Assembly (NCBI RefSeq): GCF_946151065.1
Contig: NZ_CAMGZA010000002.1
Location: 434,001-498,000, forward strand
Length of the DNA stretch: 64,000 nucleotides
DNA from: Microbacterium sp. Marseille-Q6965
GTDB lineage: Bacteria; Actinomycetota; Actinomycetes; Actinomycetales; Microbacteriaceae
Direction of reading: 5' to 3'
How positions within the stretch are numbered: the stretch's first letter is position 1; each line of letters begins with the position of its first letter. Made by a program: the position numbers and the translations under genes. Shown piece after piece: positions 44,160 through 52,091 of the stretch. Below the pieces are notes generated by a model. The model ran no database searches and was not told the origin of the DNA. It saw only the letters and a list, made by a program, of their open reading frames with translations.

Positions 44160-44816
44160 TCAGGCCTCGGCGTTCTCGAGAATGCGCGTGATCCGCACGG
44201 CGTAGTCCTGGTCGACGACCACGATCTCGCCGTGGGCGATGAGGCGCCCGTTGAGCTTCACGTCGGCGGGAGCGCCCGCGGAGCGGTCGAGCTCCACGAC
44301 GCGGCCGGGGGAGAGGTCGAGCACGTCGCGCACGGCCATGCGGGTGCGCCCGATCTCGACGGTCAGCTCCATCTCGACGCCGGCGATGCGCTGGAGGCGG
44401 CGTGAGGGCACGCCGGTGGCGGCGGCGGTGTGGGTGACGCGCACCGCAAGCCGCCCGACGGTGCGCCCCGCCTCGTCCTGCAGGTCGAAGATCCGCGCCT
44501 GCGGATGCGAGAACAGCGCCGACGCGTCGCCGACGCGCGCCTCGCGCACCACGCCGGGCCCCAGGGTGGCGGCGGCCGCGTCGAGGGCCTCGTGCAGCCG
44601 ATCGGGCAGCGGGGCGTCGGGCACGCCGTCGACGAGGGCCGCGGGGTCGAGGATGAGCACGGCCAGCTCGGCACTGGACTCGCCGACGTACGACACGATG
44701 ACCGCATCGCCGGTGTCGCCGGAGGCCTGCGAGGCGCGGGCGCTGATCTCGGTGGTCGTGGGCATCCGCGACGCGAAGGCGGCGGCGACGGCGGACTCGT
44801 GGGCGGTGGGGGTCAC
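44160..44816 (-). CDS. fliN: Flagellar motor switch protein FliN, long form
   Basis: 218 residues. The C-terminal 80 residues are the SpoA/FliN domain (RIAGVEMELTVEIGRTRMAVRDVLDLSPGRVVELD, then GEIVVVDQDYAVRITRIL). The N-terminal 130 residues form an extra domain with alpha/beta character (VIVSYVGESSAELAVLIL), as in FliY-like C-ring proteins of Gram-positives, but I see no CheC phosphatase motif. GTG 44816 overlaps the fliM stop. Part of the switch complex with FliM and FliG. Confidence 0.9.
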   Translation of the reverse strand: MTPTAHESAVAAAFASRMPTTTEISARASQASGDTGDAVIVSYVGESSAELAVLILDPAALVDGVPDAPLPDRLHEALDAAAATLGPGVVREARVGDASALFSHPQARIFDLQDEAGRTVGRLAVRVTHTAAATGVPSRRLQRIAGVEMELTVEIGRTRMAVRDVLDLSPGRVVELDRSAGAPADVKLNGRLIAHGEIVVVDQDYAVRITRILENAEA

Positions 44817-45757
44817 CTGGGCTCCTCTGACGGGACGGAATCGGACGGTGCCGCGGGATCGGACGGCACCGACGTGATGACGCAGGCGAGCCGCGCGCCG
44901 CTCGCGCCGACGGCTGCGGTGGCGATGGGCACGCCGCCCGCGACGAGGTCGAGCGGGCGGTCGTCGGCATGCGGGAGGCGGATGAGATCGCCCACCGACA
45001 GGTCGAGCACGTCGGTCGGGCGTACCGACACCGGCGTGAGCTGCAGGGCGAGCTCGAGCGGGGAGTGCTCGACCTGCTGGTGCAGCAGGTCGGCCGCGAG
45101 GTCGGCGGGCATGACGGGAGCGGCGCTGCTCAGGCGCTCCAGCACGAGAGCCGCGGGCAGCATCACGCTCGCCGGCACGGTGCGGTCGCCCGTGCTCAGT
45201 GACAGGCGCGCCACGATGACGAGGTCGGCGGCTGAGGCGAGCTGCGCGAACTGCGGGCTGTACTGGATGCCGCTCACCGACAGGCGGCCCGGCATCATCG
45301 GGCCGAGCGCGTGGGAAAGCGTCTCCAGCGCGTCCGACATCAGGTACCGGATGAGCGCCTGCTCGATGGTCGTCAGCGGCCGCTCATCGGTCACCTCGAC
45401 GGGGCGCCCTCCCACCATCTGCACGATCCACGACAACGCCGCCGACAGCGGGAACTGCACGATCCCGCTCGCCTCGCTCTCGGGCACGGCGCACACCACG
45501 ACCGTCGTCGTCGACGGCAAACCGTCGGCGTACTCGCGGTAGGTCAGCAGTTCGACCTGCTCGACCGTGACGTGCGATCGCGCGCGGATCTTGTCGGTGA
45601 GCTGGGTGGACCACAGGCGTGCGAAGGTCTCGAACGACAGCTCGAGGGCGCGGGCGTGCTCGCGTGCGAGGGTCGCCGGGCGGCCGAAGTCGTACACCTC
45701 GACCGTCTGGTCCGTCTCGCCCTGGGCGGGCGCGTTCGCGCGCACGTCGATCACCAC
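44813..45757 (-). CDS. fliM: Flagellar motor switch protein FliM
   Basis: 314 residues. Core: DFGRPATLAREHARALELSFETFARLWSTQLTDKIRARSHV, and the C-terminal SpoA-like domain (LDLSVGDLIRLPHADDRPLDLVAGGVPIATA). The N-terminal CheY-P-binding peptide, usually LSQxEID, is not recognisable: the protein begins VVIDVRANAPAQG. The start is GTG 45757 (GTG 45754 is next to it). No ribosome binding site is seen, and the promoter box ends 8 bases before it, so the mRNA is probably leaderless. First gene of the fliM-flhA operon. Confidence 0.9.
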   Translation of the reverse strand: MVIDVRANAPAQGETDQTVEVYDFGRPATLAREHARALELSFETFARLWSTQLTDKIRARSHVTVEQVELLTYREYADGLPSTTTVVVCAVPESEASGIVQFPLSAALSWIVQMVGGRPVEVTDERPLTTIEQALIRYLMSDALETLSHALGPMMPGRLSVSGIQYSPQFAQLASAADLVIVARLSLSTGDRTVPASVMLPAALVLERLSSAAPVMPADLAADLLHQQVEHSPLELALQLTPVSVRPTDVLDLSVGDLIRLPHADDRPLDLVAGGVPIATAAVGASGARLACVITSVPSDPAAPSDSVPSEEPR

Positions 45758-45765
45758 GACCCGGA

Positions 45766-45792
45766 CTATCGGGCGCGTGGGGACGGGCGTTA
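45766..45792 (-). promoter_or_regulatory. Sigma-28-type promoter of the fliM-flhA operon
   Basis: Minus strand: TAACGCC (45786-45792), 12 bases, CCCGATAG (45766-45773). The 8 bases between this box and GTG 45757 leave room only for a leaderless or near-leaderless transcript. Confidence 0.72.
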
Positions 45793-45853
45793 GGCGTCGC
45801 CGGCTTTCGGGTTGCGACGACGCGGCGGATCGCGGTCTCGATCCGGTGGTGGC

Positions 45854-46675
45854 TCAGCTCGACTGGCCGGCCACGATGTCGGGGATGAGGGCGCGCACCT
45901 CCTCTTCCGCGTCGGAGAGCACGACGATGTCGACGCGGCGGTTGCGGGCCAGGTCCTCGGGCGAGTCGCCTCCCGCGACGGGCCGTGCGTCGCCGTAGCC
46001 CACGGCCTGGATGTGATCCCCGCGCACCCGCCCGACCTCCACCAGGTGACGCAGCACCTGCGTGGCGCGGCCGGAGGAGAGCTCCCAGTTCGTCTCGTAG
46101 ATGGCGCTGGTGGGGCGACGGTCGGCGTGGCCCTCGACCGAGATCTCGTTCGGCACCTCGACGAGCACGGTACCCAGCGCGTCGAGCACGGCGACGGCCT
46201 TCTCGCTCAGCTCGACGCTGTTGGTCTCGAAGAACGTCTCGGCCCCGATCAGCCCGACGGTCAGTCCCCGGTCGTCGATGACGAACTCGGCGGTGTCGCC
46301 CAGCCCGCGCGCGTCGAGCGCGCTCTGCATGCGCTCGCGCAGCTCCTGCAGGCTCTCCACCTCCTTCTGCGCCGCCAGCAGGGCGGGGTCGGCGGCGGCG
46401 CCGTCGTCCTCCGCCTCGAGCTCGGGCGGCAGGACGAGCCCGGTGCTGAGATCGACCTGCTCGCTCGGCTCCTGGCCGAAGCCCGTCGCGAGCGAATCCC
46501 GCAGCTGGTCGAACTTCTGCTGGTCGACGCTCGACATGGCGTAGAGCACGATGAACAGGCACATGAGCACCGTGATCATGTCGAGGTACGACGCCATCCA
46601 GCGCTCGTCCGGGCCGTCGTGGCCCCCCGAGGAATGATCGGCCGCGCGGCGGCGGCCCCCGCGCCGCACGCTCAT
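45854..46675 (-). CDS. motB: Flagellar motor stator protein MotB
   Basis: 273 residues. A cytoplasmic N terminus leads into one membrane segment (WMASYLDMITVLMCLFIVLYAMSSVD, about residues 26-51), whose aspartate (in YLDMI) is the usual proton-binding residue. The C-terminal OmpA-like peptidoglycan domain has ISVEGHADRRPTSAIYETNWELSSGRATQVLRHL and ARNRRVDIVV. ATG 46675 overlaps motA by 4 bases. Normal length. Confidence 0.94.
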   Translation of the reverse strand: MSVRRGGRRRAADHSSGGHDGPDERWMASYLDMITVLMCLFIVLYAMSSVDQQKFDQLRDSLATGFGQEPSEQVDLSTGLVLPPELEAEDDGAAADPALLAAQKEVESLQELRERMQSALDARGLGDTAEFVIDDRGLTVGLIGAETFFETNSVELSEKAVAVLDALGTVLVEVPNEISVEGHADRRPTSAIYETNWELSSGRATQVLRHLVEVGRVRGDHIQAVGYGDARPVAGGDSPEDLARNRRVDIVVLSDAEEEVRALIPDIVAGQSS

Positions 46676-47472
46676 GCCGCCTCGATCGACTCCGGCAGCT
46701 CCGCGCGCTCCGCCTGCGCGGGCGCCTTGCGGTCGGACACAAGAGCCTGCAGGCGCTCGGCGACGTGATGCGGCGGACCGCCCGCCTGCACCGCGAGCAT
46801 GCCCTCCATCACGAGCGTCATGCGCTCGAGTTCCAGCTCGGCGAGCCGCTGCAGGCGGTTGCCGATCGGCAGCCACATGAAGTTGGCGGAGAGCAGGCCC
46901 CACAGGGTCGCGACGAACGCCGCGGCGATCATGGGGCCGAGCGTGTCGGGCGTGTCCAGCTGCTCGAGCACGTGGGTGAGCGAGACGACCGTGCCGATGA
47001 TGCCGACGGTCGGCGCGTAGCCGCCGAGGGTCATGAAGAACCGCGACGCCGTGCGGTTGCGCGCCGCGGTCGAGGCGATCTCGTCCTCGAGGACGATCCG
47101 CAGCTCCTCGGCGTCGGTTCCGTCGGCGATACTCTGCAGCGCCTGGCGCATGAAGGGGTCGTCGGTCTCGGGAACGAGCTGCTCGAGCGACAGGAGCCCC
47201 TCCGCTCGCGCCTTCTCGGCGTAGCCGACGATCTGCTCGATCATCTCGGACGCCGTACGGCGGTCTCCCCGGATCGCGCGCGGCAGGGCCTTGAACGCCG
47301 CGATCGCGTCACGCATCGTGCCGCTGGCGATCCCGATCGCGATGGTGCCGCCGAAGACGAGGATCATCGGGGCGGGCAGGAACAGTGCGGCCAGGCTCGC
47401 GTGCTCGAGCGTGATCATCGCGTACAGCGAGCCGAACGCGACGACGAGGCCGATGAGGAAGGCGAGATCCAT
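46672..47472 (-). CDS. motA: Flagellar motor stator protein MotA
   Basis: 266 residues, four membrane segments (about 1-21, 29-50, 145-170, 180-205). The proton-pore region GGYAPTVGIIGTVVSLTHVL and ISAAFVATLWGLLSANFMWLP-like stretch match MotA/PomA. The cytoplasmic loop carries the charged residues contacting FliG. It overlaps flbD by one base at 47472 and motB by four. Confidence 0.94.
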   Translation of the reverse strand: MDLAFLIGLVVAFGSLYAMITLEHASLAALFLPAPMILVFGGTIAIGIASGTMRDAIAAFKALPRAIRGDRRTASEMIEQIVGYAEKARAEGLLSLEQLVPETDDPFMRQALQSIADGTDAEELRIVLEDEIASTAARNRTASRFFMTLGGYAPTVGIIGTVVSLTHVLEQLDTPDTLGPMIAAAFVATLWGLLSANFMWLPIGNRLQRLAELELERMTLVMEGMLAVQAGGPPHHVAERLQALVSDRKAPAQAERAELPESIEAA

Positions 47473-47702
47473 CAGCTGATCACTCCGGTCACGTCACCGG
47501 AGCGGCGCACGTCGGCCGCGGAGGCGAGCACGCGGGCGCGGAACGCGGCGATCCGCTCGATGACCTCGGACATGGGTTCCAGGACGACGAAGGTGGCTCC
47601 GTCGACCATGACCAGAGTGGTGTCCGGCGACTCGTGAATCCGCTCGATGAGGTCCGGATTCACGGCGAACCGGGTGCGGTTCAGGCGCGTGACGACGATC
47701 AT
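47472..47702 (-). CDS. flbD: FlbD-family flagellar protein (SwrD)
   Basis: 76 residues. The N terminus IVVTRLNRTRFAVNPDLIERIHESPDTTLVMVDGATFVVLEP is the short family in Bacillus called SwrD/FlbD, which raises flagellar motor torque. Located before motA-motB as in many Gram-positives. ATG 47702; a longer frame upstream reaches into the promoter spacer. First gene of its transcription unit. Confidence 0.88.
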   Translation of the reverse strand: MIVVTRLNRTRFAVNPDLIERIHESPDTTLVMVDGATFVVLEPMSEVIERIAAFRARVLASAADVRRSGDVTGVIS

Positions 47703-47774
47703 GGCTCCATCCTGGAAACTGCGAGCGACCCCTCCTGGGTCGCCAGACGGCCCGTCCTGGTCCGTCGGGTACCA

Positions 47775-47801
47775 CTGTCGGCCGCACGGGGCGCCCGGTA
47801 A
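47775..47801 (-). promoter_or_regulatory. Sigma-28-type promoter of flbD-motA-motB
   Basis: Minus strand: TTACCGG (47795-47801), 12 bases, GCCGACAG (47775-47782). It lies between the flgE terminator and flbD, about 72 bases before the start codon. Confidence 0.68.
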
Positions 47802-47821
47802 GGCGATGCCCCGAAGACGGA

Positions 47822-47860
47822 ACAGGAGGGCTCGCGCGGCGACGCGGCGAGCCCTCCTGT
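47822..47860 (-). terminator. Terminator after flgE
   Basis: A perfect 14-base stem (ACAGGAGGGCTCGC at 47822-47835 with 47847-47860) and 11-base loop, 41 bases after the flgE stop. It ends the flgB-flgE unit before the next promoter. Confidence 0.8.
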
Positions 47861-47901
47861 CGCGGGGGCGGGACGGCGATGGTGGGCGGGGGTCCCGAGA
47901 G

Positions 47902-49062
47902 TCAGCGCTTGAGGTTGGTGAGCTCCTGCAGCACCTCGTCACTGGTCGTGATCATGCGTGCGTTCGCCTGGAACCCACGCTGCGCGACGATGAGGTTCGT
48001 GAACTCCTGCGAGAGGTCGACGTTCGACATCTCCAGCGCGCCGCTGATGAGCGCCCCCATGCCGTCGGCGCCGGGCTCACCGATGACGGCCTCCCCGGAG
48101 TTGACCGTGGGACGGTACTGCGAGGAGCCGGCCTTTTCGAGGCCCGTCGGGTTGACGAAGGTCGCCAGTGCGACGCGCGCGAGCACGGCGGTCGCGCCGT
48201 TGTCGAACGTGCCGACCAGGCTGCCGTCACCCGAGAGCGAGTAGGACTGCAGGGTGCCGGCGGCGCGGCCGTTCTGCTCCGAGATGGCGATCGTCGACAG
48301 CTCCGCGTAGCCGGTGACGGACGAGAGGTCGATGGTGATGGGGCCGGCCGTGAGGGTGCCGCCGCCGGTGAGCTGCCCGTCCGTGAAGGTCAGGCTTGTG
48401 GTCGCGCCGCCATCGGTCGTCACGTCCCAGCCCCCCGCCGTGCGCGTGAACGTCAGGGTCAGGGTGTCGGCCGCGCCCTGCGCGTCGTAGACCGTCACGT
48501 CGCGCACGAGCTCCTCGCCCACCGCCGTGTCGGACGGGAGGTTGCCGGTGACCTCGGCCGTGGTCGTGGCGACGGCGGGGGAGACCGCGCCGACGGGAAG
48601 CGTGATGTTCCCCAGCGGCGATCCCGGCACGATCGCGCCGTCCTGCGCCGTCCAGCCCTGCACGAACGAGCCGTCCGCGGTCACCAGGCGCCCCTGCGCG
48701 TCGAACAGGAAGGCGCCGTTGCGGGTGTAGGCGGTCTCGCCGCCGTTGCGGGTGACGAAGAAGCCGTCGCCGCCGATCATGAGGTGGGTGGGCACGCCGG
48801 TGCGCTGGGCGGCACCCTGGGCGAAGTTGGTCGTGATCGCGGCCACCTGCACGCCGAGGCCGACCTGTGCGGGGTTGCTGCCGCCGGTGTCGGCCTGCGG
48901 GAGCGTCGAGTTCTGGACCAGCTGCGAGAGCGTGTCCTGGAACTCCACCGATGAGGCCTTGAACCCGGTGGTGTTGACGTTGGCGATGTTGTTGCCGGTG
49001 ACGTCGAGCATCGTCTGGTGCGAGCGCATGCCCGAGATGCCGGAGTAGAGGGAGCGGAGCAT
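47902..49062 (-). CDS. flgE: Flagellar hook protein FlgE
   Basis: 386 residues. N-terminal rod/hook motif MLRSLYSGISGMRSHQTMLDVTGNNIANVNTTGFK and C-terminal QEFTNLIVAQRGFQANARMITTSDEVLQELTNL fix the call. The central D1/D2 part (about 90-300) is typical of the short hook proteins. ATG 49062, about 22 bases after the flgD stop; a ribosome binding site GAAGGAA precedes it. Last gene of the flgB operon. Confidence 0.94.
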   Translation of the reverse strand: MLRSLYSGISGMRSHQTMLDVTGNNIANVNTTGFKASSVEFQDTLSQLVQNSTLPQADTGGSNPAQVGLGVQVAAITTNFAQGAAQRTGVPTHLMIGGDGFFVTRNGGETAYTRNGAFLFDAQGRLVTADGSFVQGWTAQDGAIVPGSPLGNITLPVGAVSPAVATTTAEVTGNLPSDTAVGEELVRDVTVYDAQGAADTLTLTFTRTAGGWDVTTDGGATTSLTFTDGQLTGGGTLTAGPITIDLSSVTGYAELSTIAISEQNGRAAGTLQSYSLSGDGSLVGTFDNGATAVLARVALATFVNPTGLEKAGSSQYRPTVNSGEAVIGEPGADGMGALISGALEMSNVDLSQEFTNLIVAQRGFQANARMITTSDEVLQELTNLKR

Positions 49063-49086
49063 GTTGCCTTCCTTCGGTGTGGGGGA

Positions 49087-49497
49087 TCAGGAGACGACGC
49101 CGGAGACGGCGTCGAGCGGCACGGAGACATCGCCGAAGAACACCTCTGGGGTGCCCTCGGCGAAGGAGACGGAGGTGACCACGCCCGTCTGGGTCTTGTC
49201 GTCGGCGTCGATGTACGACGCCGTGCGGCCCACGAGCTCGGTGGCCGCCTGACGCATCGTGAGCGCGAACGCCTCCGTCGATGTCGTCGACAGGGCCGTG
49301 AGCTGCTCCATCATGGCCAGCTGCGTGCTCTGCGAGATCATCTCGTTCGTGTCCATGGGTGAGGACGGGTCCTGGTTCTGCAGTTGCGCGACGAGCAGCT
49401 GCAGGAACACCTCGGAGTCCAGCGTCTGCTTGCGCTCGGTGGGGAGGGTGGACCCGGTGTACAGACCGGTGGCGGCGACGGGTTCGACGGTGGGCAT
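49087..49497 (-). CDS. flgD: Hook-cap protein FlgD (short form)
   Basis: 136 residues. The conserved N-terminal region is LDSEVFLQLLVAQLQNQDPSSPMDTNEMISQSTQLAMMEQL, typical FlgD. The C-terminal FlgD Ig/Tudor domains of enterobacteria are absent, but a short VGRTASYIDADDKTQTGVV beta-part remains, as in other Gram-positives. ATG 49497 lies 12 bases after the true end of fliK. Confidence 0.92.
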   Translation of the reverse strand: MPTVEPVAATGLYTGSTLPTERKQTLDSEVFLQLLVAQLQNQDPSSPMDTNEMISQSTQLAMMEQLTALSTTSTEAFALTMRQAATELVGRTASYIDADDKTQTGVVTSVSFAEGTPEVFFGDVSVPLDAVSGVVS

Positions 49498-49509
49498 GGG
49501 GCCTTCCGA

Positions 49510-50935
49510 TCAGGCGAGCACGTCGAACGACGTGGCGGCGGGGACGGGGAACGCGGGAGGGGCAGGCGGCGACGGCTCGCTCGCGGGGCGCCGGCGGCCG
49601 GCATCCGAGATCAGCCTCGGTCTCGTGGGCGGGGGCCTCGTCGCGGCCGGCGCCGTCTCGCGCGGCGCCGTCGCGCAACGACCCGGCGTCGGCGCCCGAC
49701 TGCGCGGCGGCCTGGCCGCCCTGGCCGCCGTGGCCGCTCTGACCCCCCGCCGTGCCGGCTCCGGCGTCGTCCGCCGACAGGCCGAGGGTGGCGTGCGGGG
49801 CGGCGATGGCGAGATCGCGACGCAGGTCGGAGAGGATGTGGCGGATCGCATCGCGGCCCGCCTCGGACGGGGCGAACAGCTCGATGCGCATGACGTCGCC
49901 GCTGATGCGCGCCCGCACGGTGACGGGGCCGATGTCCTCCGGCGAGACCGTGATCGTCACCTCGTGGGTGCCGTCGCCGGCGCGCGCGAGGGCGACGAGC
50001 TGCGGGGCGAGCTGGGGTGCGAGCGGCGGCGCCGTACGCGGGGGCGTCGCAATCGTGGGCGGCGCGGCGGCGGCACGCACCTCGACCGGGTTGGACCCGG
50101 CCGCCGTGGCCGGCAGGTCGGGGGAAGGAGCCGGTTGCCCATCGGTCGTGGGCTCCGTGGGGGTCGGCGCCGCGACACGGGCCGCGAACGCGGTCGCCGC
50201 GGGGGCGTCGTCCGCGGGGGACGCGAACGCGGATCCCGCCGAGGCGGCCAGGCGCGCCGGGTCGGCCCCGGTCGGGGCAGCCGGGAGCGGGCCGGGCCGG
50301 GGGCCGGCCGCGCGCGCGGCGTCGGCGGTCGCGCGGGAGGCCACCGCCCGCACGGCGCTCGACGGCTGCGCGGCGACCGGCTCGGAGGCCTCGGCCGCCA
50401 CGGCGGCCGCCGCGGAAAGGGCCCCCGCGGCGGGTGCGGTCGGGGCCGGCGCCTGCGGCGCGGAGGCGGCGTGGGGAGCGGTCGTGGCGTGTGCCGGTCG
50501 CGGCGCGCCGGCCGCGGCGACCCGTGCCTCGGCGGCGGCCGGCTCGGCGCCCGCTCGCCCGGCGGCGGGAGCCGGCGCCGGGCCCGGTATCGGCGGGGGC
50601 ACGGGCGTGGGCGCCGACGCCTCGCCCGCGGGAAGGACGGCCGTCTCCGCGGCGGTGGAGTCGTTCTCCGGGCCGGCGGCGTCCGCGTTCGCGTCGGTTC
50701 CGGTCCCCGGAGGCTCGGCGGCCGCGTCCGGGGCGAGCTGCCCCGCGGGGGCAGGAGGGGGCGCCGCCGCGGCCGCGGCGTCCACCGAGGCGGCCGCCCC
50801 CTCGGCGGGCGCGGCCGCCTCGGCCCCGACGGCGGCCAGTGCCGCGGCGAAGCCCTCGTGCGCGTGCCGGCCCGCCCCTGCGCGCCCGGAGGGCGCGGCC
50901 GGGGCGGCGGCGGTGAGGAGCCCGATCAGACTCAC
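49510..50935 (-). CDS. fliK: Hook-length control protein FliK, apparent frameshift near C terminus
   Basis: GTG 50935 opens a long alanine/proline-rich N-terminal region (about residues 1-310), followed by the conserved Flg_hook domain (LAPQLVALARAGDGTHEVTITVSPEDIGPVTVRARISGDVMRIELF, then RDLAIAAPHATLGL). After about residue 430 the frame continues without stop into flgD and flgE (to 48227), with arginine-rich nonsense. The +1-shifted frame instead gives RLISDAGRRRPASEPS, then SFDVLA and a stop at 49510, 12 bases before flgD, as expected for FliK. One base too many in the run of five G at 49631-49635 (plus strand) would explain it. Confidence 0.75.
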
Positions 50936-51654
50936 GAGAGCGCTCCCGTCAGCAGCCCGAGCGACGACGACAGGCCCGTCTGCTGTGTGGCGAACAGGCT
51001 CTGCATCGCCGTGAGCAGCTCGGCCTGTGTGATCGTCGAGGCCGGCGCCGCGGCGGCGGCCGGAACCACGGCGCCCGGGAGCAGGGCGGCGGGCTCCGCG
51101 GCGGTGGCGACGCGGCGGATGGTGGAGATCTCGTCGGGGGAGAGGTAGTTGTCGACGAGCTGCACGTCCTTGCCCGGTCGCGGCGCGTGGATGATCTTGC
51201 CGTCTCCGGCGTAGATGACGATGTGTCCCTCGCCCTTGGTGACGATGAGGTCGCCGGGCTGCGCCTGATCGAGCGAGGGCACCTCCACGCCGATGTCGGC
51301 CTGGTCCTGCACCACGCGCGGCGCGTCGATGCCGAGGTCGGCCAGCACGCGCTGCACGAGGCCCGAGCAGTCCATGCCGGTCTCGTCCTCGCCGCCGAAG
51401 ACGTATGGCACGCCAAGGTACGTCTTCGCCTGGGCGACGATGTCGGACCCCGTCACGCCGCCCGTCGTCCCGCCGGGCGCGGCGCCCGAGAGCGCATTCA
51501 GCACCGTGCCGAAGTCGGCCGCGCCGGCGCCGGAGGCGAAGGTCGTGGCGGGCGCCGCGGTCGCGGCGGCGGTCGAGGTCGCCGCCGGCGTGCTCAGCTC
51601 CTGGATGGCGGACTGAATGGCGCCGATCCGCTCCGTGATGGCGGTGATGCTCAT
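50932..51654 (-). CDS. NlpC/P60 peptidoglycan peptidase in the flagellar operon
   Basis: 240 residues, C40 family. Catalytic residues: Cys96 in MDCSGLVQ, His144 in GHIVIYAG and His156 in IIHAPRPG. The fold region AKTYLGVPYVFGGEDETGMD is standard NlpC/P60. There is no signal peptide; instead the N terminus is a helical, alanine-rich segment (ITERIGAIQSAIQEL) and the C terminus another (ELLTAMQSLFATQQTGLSSSLGLL). Lying between fliJ and fliK, it probably leaves the cell through the flagellar export gate and opens the wall for the rod, the role of FlgJ muramidase in Gram-negatives. Coupled to fliJ and fliK by 4-base overlaps. Confidence 0.85.
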   Translation of the reverse strand: MSITAITERIGAIQSAIQELSTPAATSTAAATAAPATTFASGAGAADFGTVLNALSGAAPGGTTGGVTGSDIVAQAKTYLGVPYVFGGEDETGMDCSGLVQRVLADLGIDAPRVVQDQADIGVEVPSLDQAQPGDLIVTKGEGHIVIYAGDGKIIHAPRPGKDVQLVDNYLSPDEISTIRRVATAAEPAALLPGAVVPAAAAAPASTITQAELLTAMQSLFATQQTGLSSSLGLLTGALS

Positions 51655-52091
51655 GCTGCTCCCTCCCGAGGCGTGTCGGACGCCGCCCAGCGCCCCGTCG
51701 CGATCTCGTCCAGCGCGGTCTGCTCCGCGTGCAGCTCGCGCCGCCGCTCCCGCTCGGTGTGAGCGGCCTCGAGCTTCTCGAGCCCGCGGGCGCGACGCTT
51801 GGCGTCGGCGTGCGCGCGGCGGGCCTCCTCCTCGGCCTCGCGTCGCGCGTCGCTCAGCAGCGAGAGCTCGCTCAGCTGCGCCCGCGCCGCCGCGCGCGAG
51901 GCGGCGATGGCGGTGAGGGAGCGCACGTCCACGGCCGCGTCCGGCGCACCCGCGAGCGCGGCGCGCGTGCGGCGCTCGCTGGCCTCGGCCTGCCGCGCCG
52001 CAATGGAGGCGCGCGAGAGGCGCTCGGCGGCGGCGCGCTCCTGCACGCCGCGCAGCCGCAGCAGTCCGGCAAGGGGGAACCGTTCGCTCAT
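51651..52091 (-). CDS. fliJ: Flagellar export coiled-coil protein FliJ
   Basis: 146 residues, almost entirely alpha-helical coiled coil (ERLSRASIAARQAEASERRT; REAEEEARRAHADAKRRARGLEKLEAAHTERERRREL), starting MSERFPLAGLLRLRGVQERAA. The position after fliI is decisive, because FliJ sequences are poorly conserved. ATG 52091 overlaps the fliI stop by 4 bases. FliJ works with the FliI ATPase in export. Confidence 0.85.
   Translation of the reverse strand: MSERFPLAGLLRLRGVQERAAAERLSRASIAARQAEASERRTRAALAGAPDAAVDVRSLTAIAASRAAARAQLSELSLLSDARREAEEEARRAHADAKRRARGLEKLEAAHTERERRRELHAEQTALDEIATGRWAASDTPREGAA

Noticed and set aside
48227..49509. Continuation of the fliK reading frame through flgD into flgE (total 902 codons)
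   Set aside because: It is arginine/histidine-rich, overlaps two well-conserved flagellar genes on the same strand, and is best explained by a one-base shift near 49631 in high-GC DNA with few stops.
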